NCBI GenBank assembly: GCA_023105745.1
Contig: JALGQZ010000002.1
Coordinates: forward strand, 76,301,285 to 76,365,284
DNA length: 64,000 nucleotides
Direction: 5' to 3'
DNA from: Austropuccinia psidii
Taxonomy: Eukaryota; Basidiomycota; Pucciniomycetes; Pucciniales; Sphaerophragmiaceae
Positions 21,586 through 34,546 of this stretch are shown here, piece after piece (the stretch's first letter is position 1; every line of letters begins with the position of its first letter). The notes under the pieces are model-generated. The model was given only the letters and a program-made list of their open reading frames with translations, did no database searches and was not told the DNA's origin. Both the position numbers and the translations under genes were made by a program.

Positions 21586-24500
21586 AGAACTAAGTCCCCC
21601 ACTTTGAAATCTGGAGTTGCATGTGATTTATCCCATTTTTCCTTAGCATATGCAAAAGAGTCCTCATGCACCTTACTGCATGCTTTCTAGCTTTTTCTAG
21701 CATTCCTTTGAAGCTAGCAGCTGTGGGATGTATTTCAATTAAATATTTCCTCAAGGAATCTTGGGGTAATTTGGGGTTCCATCCTTCTTCTAGAATAGCA
21801 GGAGTTTGATTGGTACTGGCATGGATTGATGTTTTATATGCTAATTCCAGTGCTGGCAACAGAGTACACCAACCATGGGTAAATCCATCACAATCTTTGA
21901 GTTCAAGGCCATATGCACAAAATCTTCTTACCATGTCCTCTAAGGTTTGGATCATCCTTTCAGCCAAACCATCAGTTTGTGGGTGGTAGGGTGTAGAGAA
22001 AGACAGCTTAGTGCCAAATGATTGGTGAAGATTTGTAAATAGTGCTGAAGTTAATTTGGAATCCCTATGACTAATGATATTTTTAAATATCCCAGTCCAT
22101 GACACTACTCTATTCCATATCAGAAGAGCTGTATCCATGGCTGTATCATTCTTGTGACATGGTAAAAAGATTGGAGTTTTACTGAATCTTTCCACAATTA
22201 CTAGGAAAGCATTATAACTTCTGTCACCTTCTGGTGGTAGCCCAGTTACCCAATCCATATGGACAATTTCCCAAGGTCTGCTTGGTTCTTGGATTTTTAT
22301 CATATCTCCAAGTGTCTTGCCAGTGGATTTATTGGCTTTTTGACATCTGTCACAGGTTTTGCAATACTCTGAAACATATTTCTGCCACATTGGCCACCAT
22401 ATACAGGTTTTCACTTTTTCTCTACTCCTGAGAAGGGGCTGTCATGGCATTCTTTCAGTACAATATTGATTAATGACCTGTCCACAGCTGCCATGACCCA
22501 TGTGTGCTTGGGTCTGTGGTAAATTATACCATCCAGTAGGTGAAATCTTCCTTCATCATAAGATTTCTTCCATACTTCATCCAAGGCATGTATGAGAGAG
22601 TTGTCTTTACAGTCTTTCTTAAGTAAATGGTACAAGATTCTACAATTCTTATATTGAGTGTAACTGTGTCTTACTTCTTCAAAGAAGGTGGTGTTCAACT
22701 CTGTAACGCTTATTCCTTCTATTGGGATCTGTGGTGAAGCCTCTTCTGGAACATAAGCCGGATTATCAATATTATTTGGTAATGGCCATCTGCCTAGTCC
22801 GTCTGCATTCTTATGAATATTACCATCCTTATGAGCAATACTCATTACCTCTGTATTCTTGTATGGATATTTTCCATCTGAGCATATGTCTGTTGGTTGT
22901 TTTCATGTTTAAAAGTGATTTGACAACTGTAAAAACTGTTATCACCTCAAAAACACATCCCTCTAAGAAGTAGTTCAATTTTTCCAAGGCCCAGACAAGG
23001 CATAGACATTCCATTTGACTTTCTCAATATCTGGCTTCAGTTGGTTTGATTTGCCTGGATATGAAACATATGGGTCCTTCTACAGGTTTATCATTTATCA
23101 TCTGAACTTGGTGAAGTGCAGCACACAGCTCATCCCCTGATGAATCAATATATAATTTAAAAGGCAATTTAAAGTATGGCATCAGTAAGAGTGGAGCAGT
23201 GGTCAAGGCTTCTCTTAGAGACTCAAAAGCCTTGACTCTGTCAACAGTAATTTCAAATACTGTGTCTTTGTCACACAATTTATAAAGTGGTCTTGCTATT
23301 GATGCAAAATCTTTGATGTGTTGCCTGTAATATCCTGCAAAACCTAAAAATTACTGAATTTCCTTTTTTTTCTGAGGCATGGGTTTTAGAAATACTGCTG
23401 CAACTTTGTTTTTGTCAATTCCAAGGGACAAACCAGATACAACATGTCCTAGTGCTTTAATTTGTTTAAATCCAAAATGGCATTTCTTTAAGGAGATTTT
23501 CATGTTTACTGATTGAATTTTTGCCAAAGCTCTGGACAATCTGTACATGTGCTCTTCCCAAGTCTTGGAACAGACAATAATTTAATCAATGTAAATGATT
23601 AAACATCCCTCTGAAAGCTCTTCAGGGAAGATTTTATTCATCATTCTTTGGAAGTGTGAAGCTGCATTTTTGATACCAATGCACATCCTTAAGTATTCAT
23701 ACACTCCACAATGAACAATAATTCTCAAATACTTTCTTGCTCTTGGTGTCACAACATTTTGATGGAATCCTTTAAGGGCATCCATAGTGGTTATATACAC
23801 TACTTGAGATATGTGAGTGAGGGCAATTTGGATTTTTGGTATTTGGGTATCTGTCTGGAACAGTGTAAGTGTTCAGAGCTCTAAAGTCCCCAACCATTCT
23901 ATATTTTCCATTATGCCATGCCACTATGGCTGGTGTAGTTATTTCTACTTCTTCATTGTCGCCTACTTTTCTTATTACACCAAGGTCAAGAAGTTCTTTG
24001 ACATGAATTTCTAGAGCTTCTCTTGACTTGGGACTTGCTGGGTATGCAGGTCTTCTCCAGAGTGGTGGATAAGGTCTTTCAATATTGAGAATGATATAAA
24101 CTTCATGACCAATGATTTCTCCTAGACGTTCTTTGTCTGAAGCAAATGCTCCTCTGTGGTCATACAAAAGGGAAGAAAGTTCATTTTCTTGTTTATCAGT
24201 AAGATGAAGGCTTATTTCAGCTTCATTTAACTGCTCAGACTTGAATTTCTCTAACTCTAAGTTGACTTGTGATACTTTGTTCACTGTAATTTGTCTTTTA
24301 AATGGTAAAAAGGCAAGCTTTTGGTGCTTATTGTCACCAATAGTAAAGCATCTGTCTTGCTTGTTATGTAAATATATCCCATACATGATTGTATAGTCAT
24401 TTCCCAATATAAAATGGGTACTAGAGAAGCTTTCCATAACAACAAATTCAACTGTGATTCTCAAATTCCCATTAATGTGTGGGAATATCACATTGGTCTC

Positions 24501-27057
24501 AAAAGAATTCCCAATTCTTTCATTGGATTACTTGCACTATTGAATTTTATACCATCAATTGGTAACAATTGGTCTTCAAAATTTGGTAAACAAGTCTTAA
24601 GAAAAGATTTTCCAACAAAACAGCAGAAGGCTCCTGGGTCAAGCAAAGGTTTGGTGGGCTTGTTTTCAATCACCACTTCTGTTATACAGGAGTTACCAGC
24701 TGTATAACCTTTCCCTCTGTTTGGTTTGATTTCCATGAGTGGTGAATCTTGAACTTTTGATAAATCAAGTTGACCATTGCTCAATTGTGGTAAGTGGGAA
24801 TAAGATTCCATGATGTGAAAAGTGGCATTGATATTTTCTATATCTTTTGAAGATTCAGAGAATATGGATGACTTATAATCTGAATTGTCTTCAATTATGT
24901 CATCTTTTTCAACATCAGGTCCCTTTTCAATGTCAATTTCATTGATTTTCCCCTTTTTTGGAAATGTATTGGCTAGATGGGTGGTGCTTTGGCAAATATG
25001 GCACTTTCTGACTGTATCCGCAGATTTATACTTATTATTAGAATTTTCTTTGGTGTTTTTGTCCACTGAATCTTTCCAAGGTGTGTTAAACCTTGTCTTG
25101 AGATTCACCCTACTAGAACCAATTTTGGTTCTGGTGGTTACTTCTTCTAATATATTTATTATATCCTCTGCTGAAGATTGTTCAGTAGTCCTGCTTTTGA
25201 CAGCGTGCTCTAAGTCACCTCCACATTGTCTCAGAATATTTCTATGGATCGTAAATTCTGACATTTCAGGATATAATGCTGTTAATCTGTCTTTTTGTTG
25301 GTAAAACCATGGTCAAGCTTTGTCTTTATCAGCATTAAATTTGGCAGGATCAAAGGCTCTTTCGACTTCAAACCTCTAAGAATCATTGGCCCATTTATTG
25401 ATAATTTGGGGTTTCCACCAAGTCCAACTTTGGTGTCCATGTGCTTGTCTCAATTTGATATACCATCTGTGAGCTGATTTAGTAAATAAGGTGTTAAACC
25501 TGGCTGTTACCAATCTGTCTGGTAATTTGAAGTCTTCTTTGATCATGTCAATACCTCTGATGAATTCCATTTGGTCATACTCTCCTTCATCACTGAAGTG
25601 AGGCCATTCCTTAAGTTTTGGAATTTCTTTCAAGAGTGCTTGGCCCATTGTTGGTTCCAAGTTATTAAAAGAAGTAGAAAATTCATTTTTTAATTGAGAA
25701 TTTTCAATATCCAATACCTGTGTATTGGGAATCCCTGTACCCTCATTTTGATTCAGAGGTGTAGATATTATTGGTAAGGTGTTTAGTAGTTGATCAATAT
25801 CATTCATTTTACTATTGTTACCCCTTTGCAAATTCCTTAATTCATGTCGTAAGCTTTTCATAGAGGTTATTACATTCTTTTTATGATCATCCTCTTTATA
25901 TGTCAGGTCATTCCATAATTCTGTTTTTTAGTATTATCAGATATAACTTCATTTAACTTTATCGTTAATTTTGATATTTCCTCTTTTGAGGTATCAAAAC
26001 ACTTTTTGAAGGCAATTATATGTGTCTTTACTTCAGTAAATGATTTTGAAATATCATCAAGAGCATCCTTATTATCCTATTTAATATTATTTATGGCTTG
26101 TTTTATTCTTGTTTCAATTATGTCATCAATATTGAATTCAGAATAATTGTCTGTCAATTCCTTAATAATGGCAGATTGTTCATTTATCTTATTGCCAAAA
26201 GAATTATTATAATTGGAAGTTTTAATTGTTCTCAAAACCTTTTCAAAACATTTAAGTGTTTCATTGATTTGGCTCAGACTCAAGTTATGTGTTTTAAGAT
26301 TATCACAAATTGATGTATTTTTATCAGAAAGATGACTTTTTACGTCAGTTATAGATTCATAAAGTTCTGGAATAGAATCAAAATTATCAGAAATCATTTC
26401 TGATATTTTAATCTGGCCTCCTCTTTCTTTTGTAATTTCATCATTTTTCTGGCCATCTGAAACACATTTTCCATGGCATCCGGTTGGATTTTTGGAATCC
26501 TGTAGCCCTTGCTGTAAGGTTTGGTGGCTGGTTCCTTTCCTTTGCCCTTGTTTGGAGCTTGTGGCTGCTTTCTCACGTTTGAATTGCTGCTTCTGGCCAC
26601 TGGGGCTGTTTTTGGCACTTGCTTGGGTGGTGGAGGGTTGTTTTTCCTCCATTCTAGTGTCAAGAGCATCATGTCTTTCTTCTCCATCAATGGATGCCAT
26701 CCATTGAGCAATTTGCAAGTATTGGGATGGCCCACAAATTTTCTCACAGTAAGGTAAGAATTCATGCAGTTTTTCCACAGATATGCAAGGATCTGGTACT
26801 CCTTGTACTGCAGGGCATTGTTGTATGCTTTGTGGCTGGCTTTGTATATGTCCACTGAGGCTCCTTGTGGCGATGTCAGCTCTTTGTGAAGGTAAAATCG
26901 TATTATCAGAATCAGAATGACCTATTTTAGTTTTTTGGAAGTCATCAACTGACCCTTTTCCTTCTGTACCTGGTTGGCTTCTGCCATAATCACGTCTATT
27001 ACCTTTCTGGGAGCTGCTTGAGGGGTTATAACTGGCTTCTGATCTAGTTGAAGGCAT
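21586..27057 (-). pseudogene. Gag-Pol pseudogene, family A (element 3), 3' end cut by an LTR insertion
   Basis: It is colinear with the Gag-Pol of element 1 but broken into about ten pieces. Gag N-terminus is at 27057-26077, gag domain at 25861-25376 and knuckle plus protease at 25264-24488. RT pieces lie at 24491-23772, 23800-23582 and 23548-23351. RNase H is at 23278-22829, and the RNase H/integrase join and integrase core are at 22845-21590. The last Cys of the zinc knuckle is Phe. A stop falls right after YID of the RT motif. The protease again shows D-P-G-A, so this variant belongs to the family and is not unique to element 1. The frame ends at KVGDLV, where the C LTR starts. Confidence 0.92.
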
Positions 27058-27305
27058 ATTTTATGATTAAAAAGGCTTAAAATAGTATTTTCATGTCAAA
27101 AACCTACTATTGGCCAAATTCTTAGCTTTCTGAAGTGTATTATCTATATCCAAGTTAATCAATTCATAAGATATTGGTTCAGGTTTGTTATTTTGAGTCA
27201 CAATAACAGTACTATTATAGTCTGAATTAACAGTACTGGCAGGAATAATGCGTGTGACTGTTGAGGCTGTTTGAATGTTTTCTTGTCTTACCACGTCTTC
27301 AGACA
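26394..27305 (-). pseudogene. Overlapping spliced ORF remnant, element 3
   Basis: Exon 1 (27305-27108) is the same 198 nt length as in element 1 and follows the same TTTTAG acceptor. The phase-1 donor is GTAGGT and the acceptor CTAG lies in gag codon 5, giving a 64 nt intron (27107-27044). The +1 frame then carries a TAG upstream of an open stretch, 26855-26394. That stretch has MNSYLTV, LLNGW.PL and GYRIPK and runs past the point where element 1 has its nonsense codon. The TAG may be decay or may lie in a further intron. Confidence 0.5.
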
Positions 27306-27532
27306 CTAAAATTAATGAAAAAATTCAATTAATTAAGTAAAAAAAGGTTATTTCAAAAAAAAAGAAATAAAAATATAAGCCTCACTTATAATATGAAGAA
27401 AAATATTTCTTATGGATTTTTTGAATTATAAGTATTTTTTATATGCTTTTTAAATTTTTCAATATAAGAAAAAGGTTTAAAAAAGAGTAAAAAAATATTT
27501 CACAGGTAAAATATCACGGCTGGGCTCCCAAA
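27306..27532 (-). other. Leader of element 3 with PBS-like site
   Basis: On the minus strand the leader starts with TTTGGGAGCCCAGCCGTG after the LTR. It then runs through AT-rich sequence to the conserved AAGTGAGG donor and the TTTTAG acceptor, as in element 1. It has no other coding content. Confidence 0.6.
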
Positions 27533-29356
27533 TGTAAGGTGTGAATATGAAACTTTGATTAAAAATCAAGTACTTTTCCTGTCCTAAAAATTTGTATAAG
27601 GTAAAGATCAATTAACAATAGTAAGAAATATTATTTTTAAGAGAAAACACGCCAATTTGATTGTTAATAACTTTATTAGTATAAAACAATAATAATATAA
27701 ATACTTATTGTTTTACCAACAGTAAAGATTTATCCAAAAATACTCTACAAGAGATATTTAAGGCTACAAAAGAAATTTCTTCAAGAGCAATTTCAATTGG
27801 AATTAATTGAGCAATGAGCTGCAAGCAATTAATTAAAGGAAAAAGTCTTTAAAAAGAATATTAAACAGAAGAAACTCCCAAAAGTTACCAGAGTGAATTT
27901 GGAAACAAAGTGACAAAGTTAACAGTGATGAAAGATGCTTTAATTCACTTTTGGGGTGGTTCAGGGGTAAAAGTGATTATAAGAGTTACAAACAATGATT
28001 ATAATGAGTTCTTCACGTGGTTAAAAGGTTTAAAATGATTTAAAAAAGGGGGTGGGAATATTTTATTGATTTGTTTAACAGTGTTTAAGCTAATTATAAA
28101 AGCAAAAGATTCTAACATGAAGAGAAAAGTGGGGCAAAGAAGACATTCTTTTAAAGCCATCAGTTTTCTTACTCCAAAAGTAAATTTACTCTTGTCAGTC
28201 TTGAAAAGCAGTCTGACAACAGAAAAGCCAATTATGGCATCATTGAACCCTGGTTTAAACCAAAAAAGGGCTGGTTTAAGCCATTTTTAGCCATTTTAGA
28301 CCCTTAAATCAGCCATCACTATAGCAATACCTGGTCTAGAGCCTTCAGAACACGTCAGAATGTGTGTATGAGGCGTAGAAGCCAGTTAAAACTGTACTTA
28401 CTAACATTGTTTTAACTTAAGGGTAGTTTTACCCTCTTGGCAGCAGTTGAAACCACCCTGGTTGGTATCAAAACCTCAACATCAATTGAGTCACAGACCC
28501 TGTGACTCAATTCCAGGCCCAAAGTAATGATTTTTTGCGTGGATTTTGACATCCCACGCCATTCAGAAAGGAGTTTGGTGGTCTGGCTCCCCCTTAGAGC
28601 TAGATTTCCTTTCCCCCCCAATTTTAATCTTTACAATTTATTTTTTCCTTTAATTCCTCATCATGTATTATACTTGTAATTTACATATGTAATTCAATTG
28701 AATTGTACAGTACAATACAGTAATAATTGATACCTCATATGTAAATCAAAGTTCACTTATGTAATACATGCGCACATTTCGACATTTCAATTGAATTCAA
28801 TTGAAAATACTTCAATTCCTCATAACTGCTAAACTAAACACAACACCTCAATTTTGACACAAAAATTGATGGTTAACACCACATGTGGTGTGAATTAAAT
28901 TAAGGTTTTGAGGATTTTCAATTTTTATATTGAAAATACCCAAAACTTAATTTAAGCTTATTTAGAGTTGAGTTACAGCAATTTCATCCAGAGGTGACCC
29001 CAATTTATTCTTCAAGAGGAATCCAATGGTGTGATAATTTCTTTCTGTTTATTTATTGGATAAAAAGTTATAATATATTTTATATAATGTTTTACCAAAA
29101 ATATTTTAATTTCACAATTTTTATTAAAAATTCATTTTTACTTGATTTTTACAAGTAAAAATATAATTTCATAATTTCAAATTTTATTGTAATTTTATTT
29201 TTAAATTATAATTAAATTATGATTTTTAAATATAAATTTGTATTTATATTTCAATCTTTATTTTCATAATATAAATAAATTTATTTTATTTATATTTGTG
29301 TCTTAATTTATCTTTTGTGGTCTTTTGTGTATATGAAAATACCTCTAAGGATCACA
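27533..29356 (-). repeat. Element 3 5' LTR (family A)
   Basis: This 1824 bp LTR is the reverse complement of the element 1 LTR, with many substitutions and small indels. It keeps the 22 bp palindrome and both LTR ends (TGTGATCC... and ...CCTTACA on the minus strand). It has no gene. It is bounded on the right by an E-family LTR. Confidence 0.93.
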
Positions 29357-29496
29357 TGTTCAGCATAGTCCTGGTGGTCATATTCATATTAATCCTTTTC
29401 TCTTTTCTGCACAGGTTGAAACAGTGATTCAGGATTATTTGGGGGTTGCTCTTTGTTATTGCATTTTGTTTTATTTCATGTCCTTAAATGCTTATT
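29357..29496 (+). mobile_element. E-family LTR fragment (copy E1), part before solo LTR E-prime
   Basis: It matches the reverse complement of the solo E LTR at 45204-45948 around the GGTTGAAACAGTG motif. Element 3 cuts it on the left and a 779 bp solo LTR cuts it at 29497. It continues at 30276-30400. Confidence 0.7.
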
Positions 29497-30275
29497 TGTC
29501 ACAGGGGCTCTTCTAAAATGAAGAGGGCCTGGCACTCAGTGAACAGACTTACTTATGGAGGGCTCAAAATGAAGTACTCAAATGATAAGAGTAATGAAAT
29601 AAGATAATAATTTCCCAGTCATAAAATAATAAGAGTCAAAATATATGAGAGGAAAACAAAAGCAATAATAAAGAGCCAACCACAAATAATCCTATACCAC
29701 TGTTTCACCCTGTTCAGAAAAGAGAAAAGGATTAATAAAGGATATGGCCACCAGGACTCTACTGAACAGGTGAGGGAAGGCAAAGACTAACTTAATAAAT
29801 AATAAAATAATATTGCTTAATGAGAAATAAAATAATATTAAATAATAAATCCAATATTTTAATTAACTGGGGGAAAAACCCCCAGGCGGATGAAGAGGGG
29901 CTGGTATATGTGAGAAATACCAGCCTTGGAGTTTGAGTATTGAGATACTGGCCTGTATGCTGGAAGAAGTTGGATGTGGGATTGAATCCTGTATTGGTGA
30001 ATCCAATACAGGTTATACAGTCAATACAGATATTTGCGCCTGTATTGATGAAAGGCCTGTATTTGGTGAATCCTGTATTTGGGTCTTGCCTGTATGAAAC
30101 TGTATTGAGGTCTGAAAACTGTATTTGGAGAATTCTGAATGAAACCCCCTTGCTGATTGGGTTTTGAAGGGTATCAATGAAATAATGATTGTTGCTGATT
30201 GGGTTTTGAAGGGTATCAATGAAGTAATTATTGTTGAAGATGATTGGTAATGCCCCTGCCTCCTTGGCTGTGACA
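29497..30275 (-). mobile_element. Solo LTR E-prime (family E variant), inserted in an E LTR
   Basis: This 779 bp sequence runs from TGTCACAGGGGC to GGCTGTGACA with a perfect TTATT duplication (29492-29496 and 30276-30280). Its left half matches the solo E LTR (45204). Its right half differs and is full of TGTATTG/CAATACA repeats in both orientations. It has no gene. Confidence 0.8.
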
Positions 30276-30400
30276 TTATTATTCTATGATTAGGAATTAT
30301 AGCTTTTGTCTGTTTTCTCTTATCTTTTGAGAATTCCTTTGAGCCCTCCATAAGTAATTCTGTTCACTCAGTTCCAGGCCCTCTCCACTTAGAAGAGCCC
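30276..30400 (+). mobile_element. E-family LTR fragment (copy E1), end part
   Basis: It carries the terminal block with GAGCCCTCCAT and AGAAGAGCCC. It stops about eight bases short of a normal E terminus, where a second E LTR starts directly. Confidence 0.65.
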
Positions 30401-31156
30401 TTTAACAACCACTATTCAGGGGTAAGGGTATTCAATCTTACACCCACTCAAACACATAAAACCAGCAAAGCCATTGTGTGCATCAGTAAACAGTCTCAGC
30501 AATCTTCCTTGCTTAAGCATGCATACAGCTTGGTTCCTCAATACAGCTTGTCAAATCTTGTACAGGCTGAATTGAACTAATACAGGTTTGTATTTACAAG
30601 TCTGTAACTGTATGATCACTCAATACTACCATACCTCTTGTACAGATCCTGCAAAGCCATACAGGACCTGTATTTTTAAAACTCAATTCAATCATCAACT
30701 CCTCATGAAAATTCTCTGTCTGTATCATGGCTGGTGATTCTCACATATACCAGCCCCTCTCTCCCCCTGGGGACTTTTCTCAAGTTAATGAATTTAGTTG
30801 ATTTATTATTTTATAACTATTCTTAGCCTTATTTTGGGTATTATATTTATTGGTTTTAAATTAGTCTTTGTATTTCTTCTTTGCCTCTACAGTATGAGTT
30901 GTGGTGGCCATATCTTAGAAGCCCTTCTCTTTCCTTCTGACAGGTTGAAACAGTGGACTTGGGCTTGTTTTTGGCTGGCTCTTTTTTTTGTACTATTATT
31001 CTTTGTTGCTGATTTTCTCTTATATTTTCTATATTAGTAATCTTATCTTATTACACTCTTGAGTGTATTCCATTTAACCATACCTTGAGCCCTCCATACG
31101 TAAGTCCTTGTTTACTGAGTGCCAGGCCCTCTTCACTTAAAAGAACCCCTGTGAAA
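30401..31156 (+). repeat. E-family LTR (copy E2), probable 5' LTR of element F
   Basis: This is the reverse complement of the solo E LTR at 45204-45948, 756 bp against 745 bp. The left end TTTAACAACC matches the expected TGTAACAACC, and the right end is CCTGTGAAA where CCTGTGACA is expected. It lies upstream of, and in the same orientation as, the gag of element F. That makes it the likely 5' LTR, although no clear PBS follows. Confidence 0.6.
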
Positions 31157-31891
31157 TTAAATTAATTAACCCATACTTTCTTCTTTATTTTCTTTCATTC
31201 ATACTAATCTCTCTACTTTTTCAATTATGAATCTTTTATGATTTTAGGATTTTTCATAATTATGATTTCTCTCATCAATTTTCATCTCATTCACTTTATT
31301 CAGATGAAAATTGATTCTTCTCATTTCAGAATCATTGCTGACCATCTAGCTTTCATTCTCAATTATGCATCAAATCCAAACTTTCTTTTGTTTGCTTATT
31401 CAGGTCTTATCAGCATTTCTTATTGATTGCTTAATTTATTAGTTAATTGATTGGGATTAATTTTGGTTATTGATTCAGAAATTCAAGATTATGTTTGTAT
31501 TGGGTTGATTTTCTGGATTTGAATTCCTCAAGATGACTAATTTACTATAAAGAATTGATTTTGATTGTTGATTGATTTGACTCCCCAAGATATTGAAATG
31601 CTTCCTGAAGATATTGATTGACTGATTTATCCCTCAAGAGCTTGATTTTATATTGTAGACCTTGGTTTATTTATTGAATGTTGAACCCCTCAGAATTTTA
31701 TTGATATTTGATTTAATTTAATTTTTGACATTGACTGACTTGATTGATTCATTGCTTGAATTTGAACTCACCTCAACACTGTTGATTGATTCCTCAAGTT
31801 TCATCAAGAATTTTATTGTTATTGATTTGTCCATGCTATGATTCCTATTTGCAAGTATCATCAATTTTATTACACTTCTTATTCACAAATA
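31157..31891 (+). other. Probable 5' leader of element F
   Basis: This AT-rich stretch of 735 bp has repeated ATTGATT words and no sustained reading frame. It sits between the E LTR and the gag start of element F. No PBS could be identified. Confidence 0.4.
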
Positions 31892-33236
31892 ATGCCAGTC
31901 CAGCATAGTCCTCCAGCCAAAAAATACTAGCTCTCAAAGAAAACCAGCTGTTTTCACTCCTACAGAAAGGGCTCCTCTTGACTGCACACCATCAGTTCAT
32001 CAACTGAGTGCAAACTTGACAGAGGACCACCAATGAAAGGATCAGCACCCTCCAGAAGAGGGAGCATGAAATCAAGAAGATAAAAATCATTCTCTGGCCT
32101 ATTGGGTACCTATCCAGGCATTTCTGAAGGTGAAATAGAAAGAATAGGGAAAGAGTCTGTGTAAGAGGAAGATTCTGGGGGAACTTAAGTGGAAGGTGCT
32201 TTGGCAAATGCTCCAGAGATGCCACAGAGCTCTAATCTATCCCTTTATAGTAAACCTCTTGTCTCTCAGATTGAACAAAGTCTCCCCAATATGATCAAGA
32301 AGATGACTCAATTCATGGGGCAACTCACTCAAGCAGTTACCCCCAGGGACAATTCCAAAGCCGGTGAATTAAAGAGTCCCTCAAAGAAGGAAATTGATTC
32401 TTTTGATGGTACTCAAGCCCATAAAGTGAGAGGATTTATCCAATCCTGTCAATTGATATTCCATAATAATTCAGAAAAATCCTTCTCTGACAGGAAGAAA
32501 GTTCTTTACTCAACTTCTTCTCGGACTGGTAGAGCTGGCAAATTGATTGAACCCTACCTCTCAAATAATTTCAAGAAAATCCTTCATATCTCCTCAATAA
32601 TTGGGTGTTTTTTGTAACCCAATTATTCACTCTGTTTGGTGACCGCAATGAAGTCAGGACGGCTGAACAAGAGTTGGACAGTTTGAGGATGAATATAAGT
32701 GGTCATGTATCTTTTTACATTTCTGATTTTAAAAGTTGCATGTCAAGAATTGGAGATTGGGGGGAAAGGGAATATAGATGTTTACAGAAGAGGATTGGCA
32801 TCAAGATTATTCAATTATTTTGATTCTAACCCAGCTACTTTTGATATTCTTCAAGAACTCATGGACATCACCTAGGAGTTAGATACTGGGTACCATGAGA
32901 GGCAGAAGGAAACAGGTGAAACTCAATACAAAAAACCTCGGGTCACTGACTACAATGCCTCAAGGCCTCCTGAAGACTCATATTCAAAGAGGCCTCACCA
33001 CAAGAAGAACAAGAAGGGCAAGCAATTTCAAGCTTCAAAGGACAAGTCAAATGCTTCTCTCCTTAATAAGGACAATAAACTAATTGGTTCTGAAAGGGAG
33101 AGGAGGATTAAGGCTGGGTTGTGTACCTATTGTGGCGGAAATGACCCGATTGAAAACACTTCAAGAGATGTCAGAACAAGCGTGGGTCATCAAGAGGCTC
33201 CTATAGCAAGGAGGGAAAGGTCTGAGTGGGAATCAT
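31892..33236 (+). pseudogene. Gag pseudogene of element F (older Ty3/Gypsy lineage)
   Basis: It starts at an ATG followed by PVQHSPPAK and soon hits stops. Recognisable pieces are a helical segment around MTQFMGQLTQAV (about 32280-32340) and a gag core with SFDGTQAHKVRGF and LFTLFGD (32395-32650). A knuckle remnant CTYCGG near 33122-33140 has lost its later Cys and His. From memory the whole resembles rust retrotransposon Gag proteins. It differs from Gag of elements 1-5. It carries several frameshifts and stops. Confidence 0.8.
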
Positions 33237-33329
33237 GATGTGTTCAATGGCTCTCACCTATTCCCTTAAAGATAACAATTTGGCACTCTGAATACTAGTG
33301 TCAAGGAATCTTTAAAATTCTTTATTTAT

Positions 33330-34546
33330 TCTTCTGTCTATGATATTTTAATAGTATTCTAATTGATTCTGGTGCTAAAAAGTCATTTATTGCAAATAAT
33401 CTTGTTCTAAAGTACTCATTGACTGTGTCAGAGCTCCCTGAAAAGATTCCTCTTTTCATTTTGGATTCAAATGAATCCCCTGCCTTGTTCATTACCCATT
33501 ATATCAAGTGGGTTGTTTACTTGCCTTCATTCTAAAGCTTTGAGTGGGACCTTTTTATCATAGATTCACCCAAGGGAGAAGACCTAATATTGGGCTATGT
33601 TTTCCTCTACCATTTTAATCCCATTATTGATTGGAAAAATGGATTGATCACCTATGATTCTACTCATAAGGAGTTTAGTGGTATTAAGCGTTCTACTAGT
33701 AATGACTGGGCCACTGCTTCCAACAGTGTTACTTTGGTTGGTGAACTTCAGACACCTTCCATTCCTTCTTCTATCCATATCTCTCCCATATTTTCCTCTC
33801 AGCAATTACTTTGATCAAGATATGAAGTCTTCAAAGGGATAAAAGCTGTTAGGGAAGATGTTGCTATATCTTCACTTCATCTCTTTCAAGGGGATATGGA
33901 CCTTCCTGGAGGGGCAGTGGGATGAGGAGGAAGAGCCAGAAGAAACTGAAACCATGCTTAAGGTAGTCCCTCCTGCTTATAAGTAATATTTGGATGTATT
34001 CTCCAAGGTGAAAGAAGATAAAATTCCTGTACACACAGAACCTGTGATCATCATATTGAACTGGAGGGTCTTCTACCTTCAGTTGATGTTATCTACTCAT
34101 TATCAAATCAAGAGTCAGAAACACTGCAGGCCTACAATTCTGAGAATGTAGACAAAGGTTTAATTAGGTCAAGCTCCTCTTCAACAGGAGCAACTGTCAT
34201 TTTTATCAAGAAAAAGGATATTGACCTCCATTTGTGTGTTGATTACGGAAAACTCAATTCTGTCACTAAGAAGAACAGGTATCCTGTCCCTCCTATGAAC
34301 CATCTCCTTACCATATTCCGCATTTCCACTATCATCTGAAAGATAGACCTGCATGGTTCAGAGAATCTTCTGAGAATCAAAAAGGGGGATCAGCACTTAA
34401 TTTCCTTTAGAGCCAAATATGGTAGGTATGAGTGGTGGGTTATGCCCTTTGGACTTACCAATGCTCCTTCTTCTTTGAAAAATCTTGTAAATGATATATT
34501 TTCAGATTTCTTGAATATTTCTGTTGTAGTTTATCTAGATGATATA
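33330..34546 (+). pseudogene. Protease and N-terminal RT pseudogene of element F, cut by element 4
   Basis: The protease motif LIDSGAKKSF is near 33360. RT follows with VDYGKLN, YPVP, RYEWWVMPFGLTNAP and YLDDI, and the reading is cut right after YLDDI at 34546 by the insertion of element 4. The frame resumes at 46210 with the same ATATA repeated. The canonical YLDDI and the RT spacing separate F from the YIDD-type chromovirus-like elements here. There are several stops. Confidence 0.88.

Larger units (their letters stand above)
21586..29356 (-). mobile_element. Element 3: older family A element, minus strand, 3' part outside the window
   Basis: A 5' LTR of family A (27533-29356), a PBS-like site, the leader exon and a decayed Gag-Pol closely match element 1. 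The element stops inside the integrase at 21586, where a C LTR begins. The rest (integrase tail, chromodomain, 3' LTR) should lie left of the window, beyond the remainder of the C element. On the right it is inserted in an E-family LTR. Confidence 0.88.

Noticed and set aside
21586..21620. Family C LTR as the true 3' LTR of element 3 (a hybrid element)
   Set aside because: There is no chromodomain, stop or polypurine tract between integrase and LTR, and the 5' LTR is of family A. An insertion into integrase explains it better.
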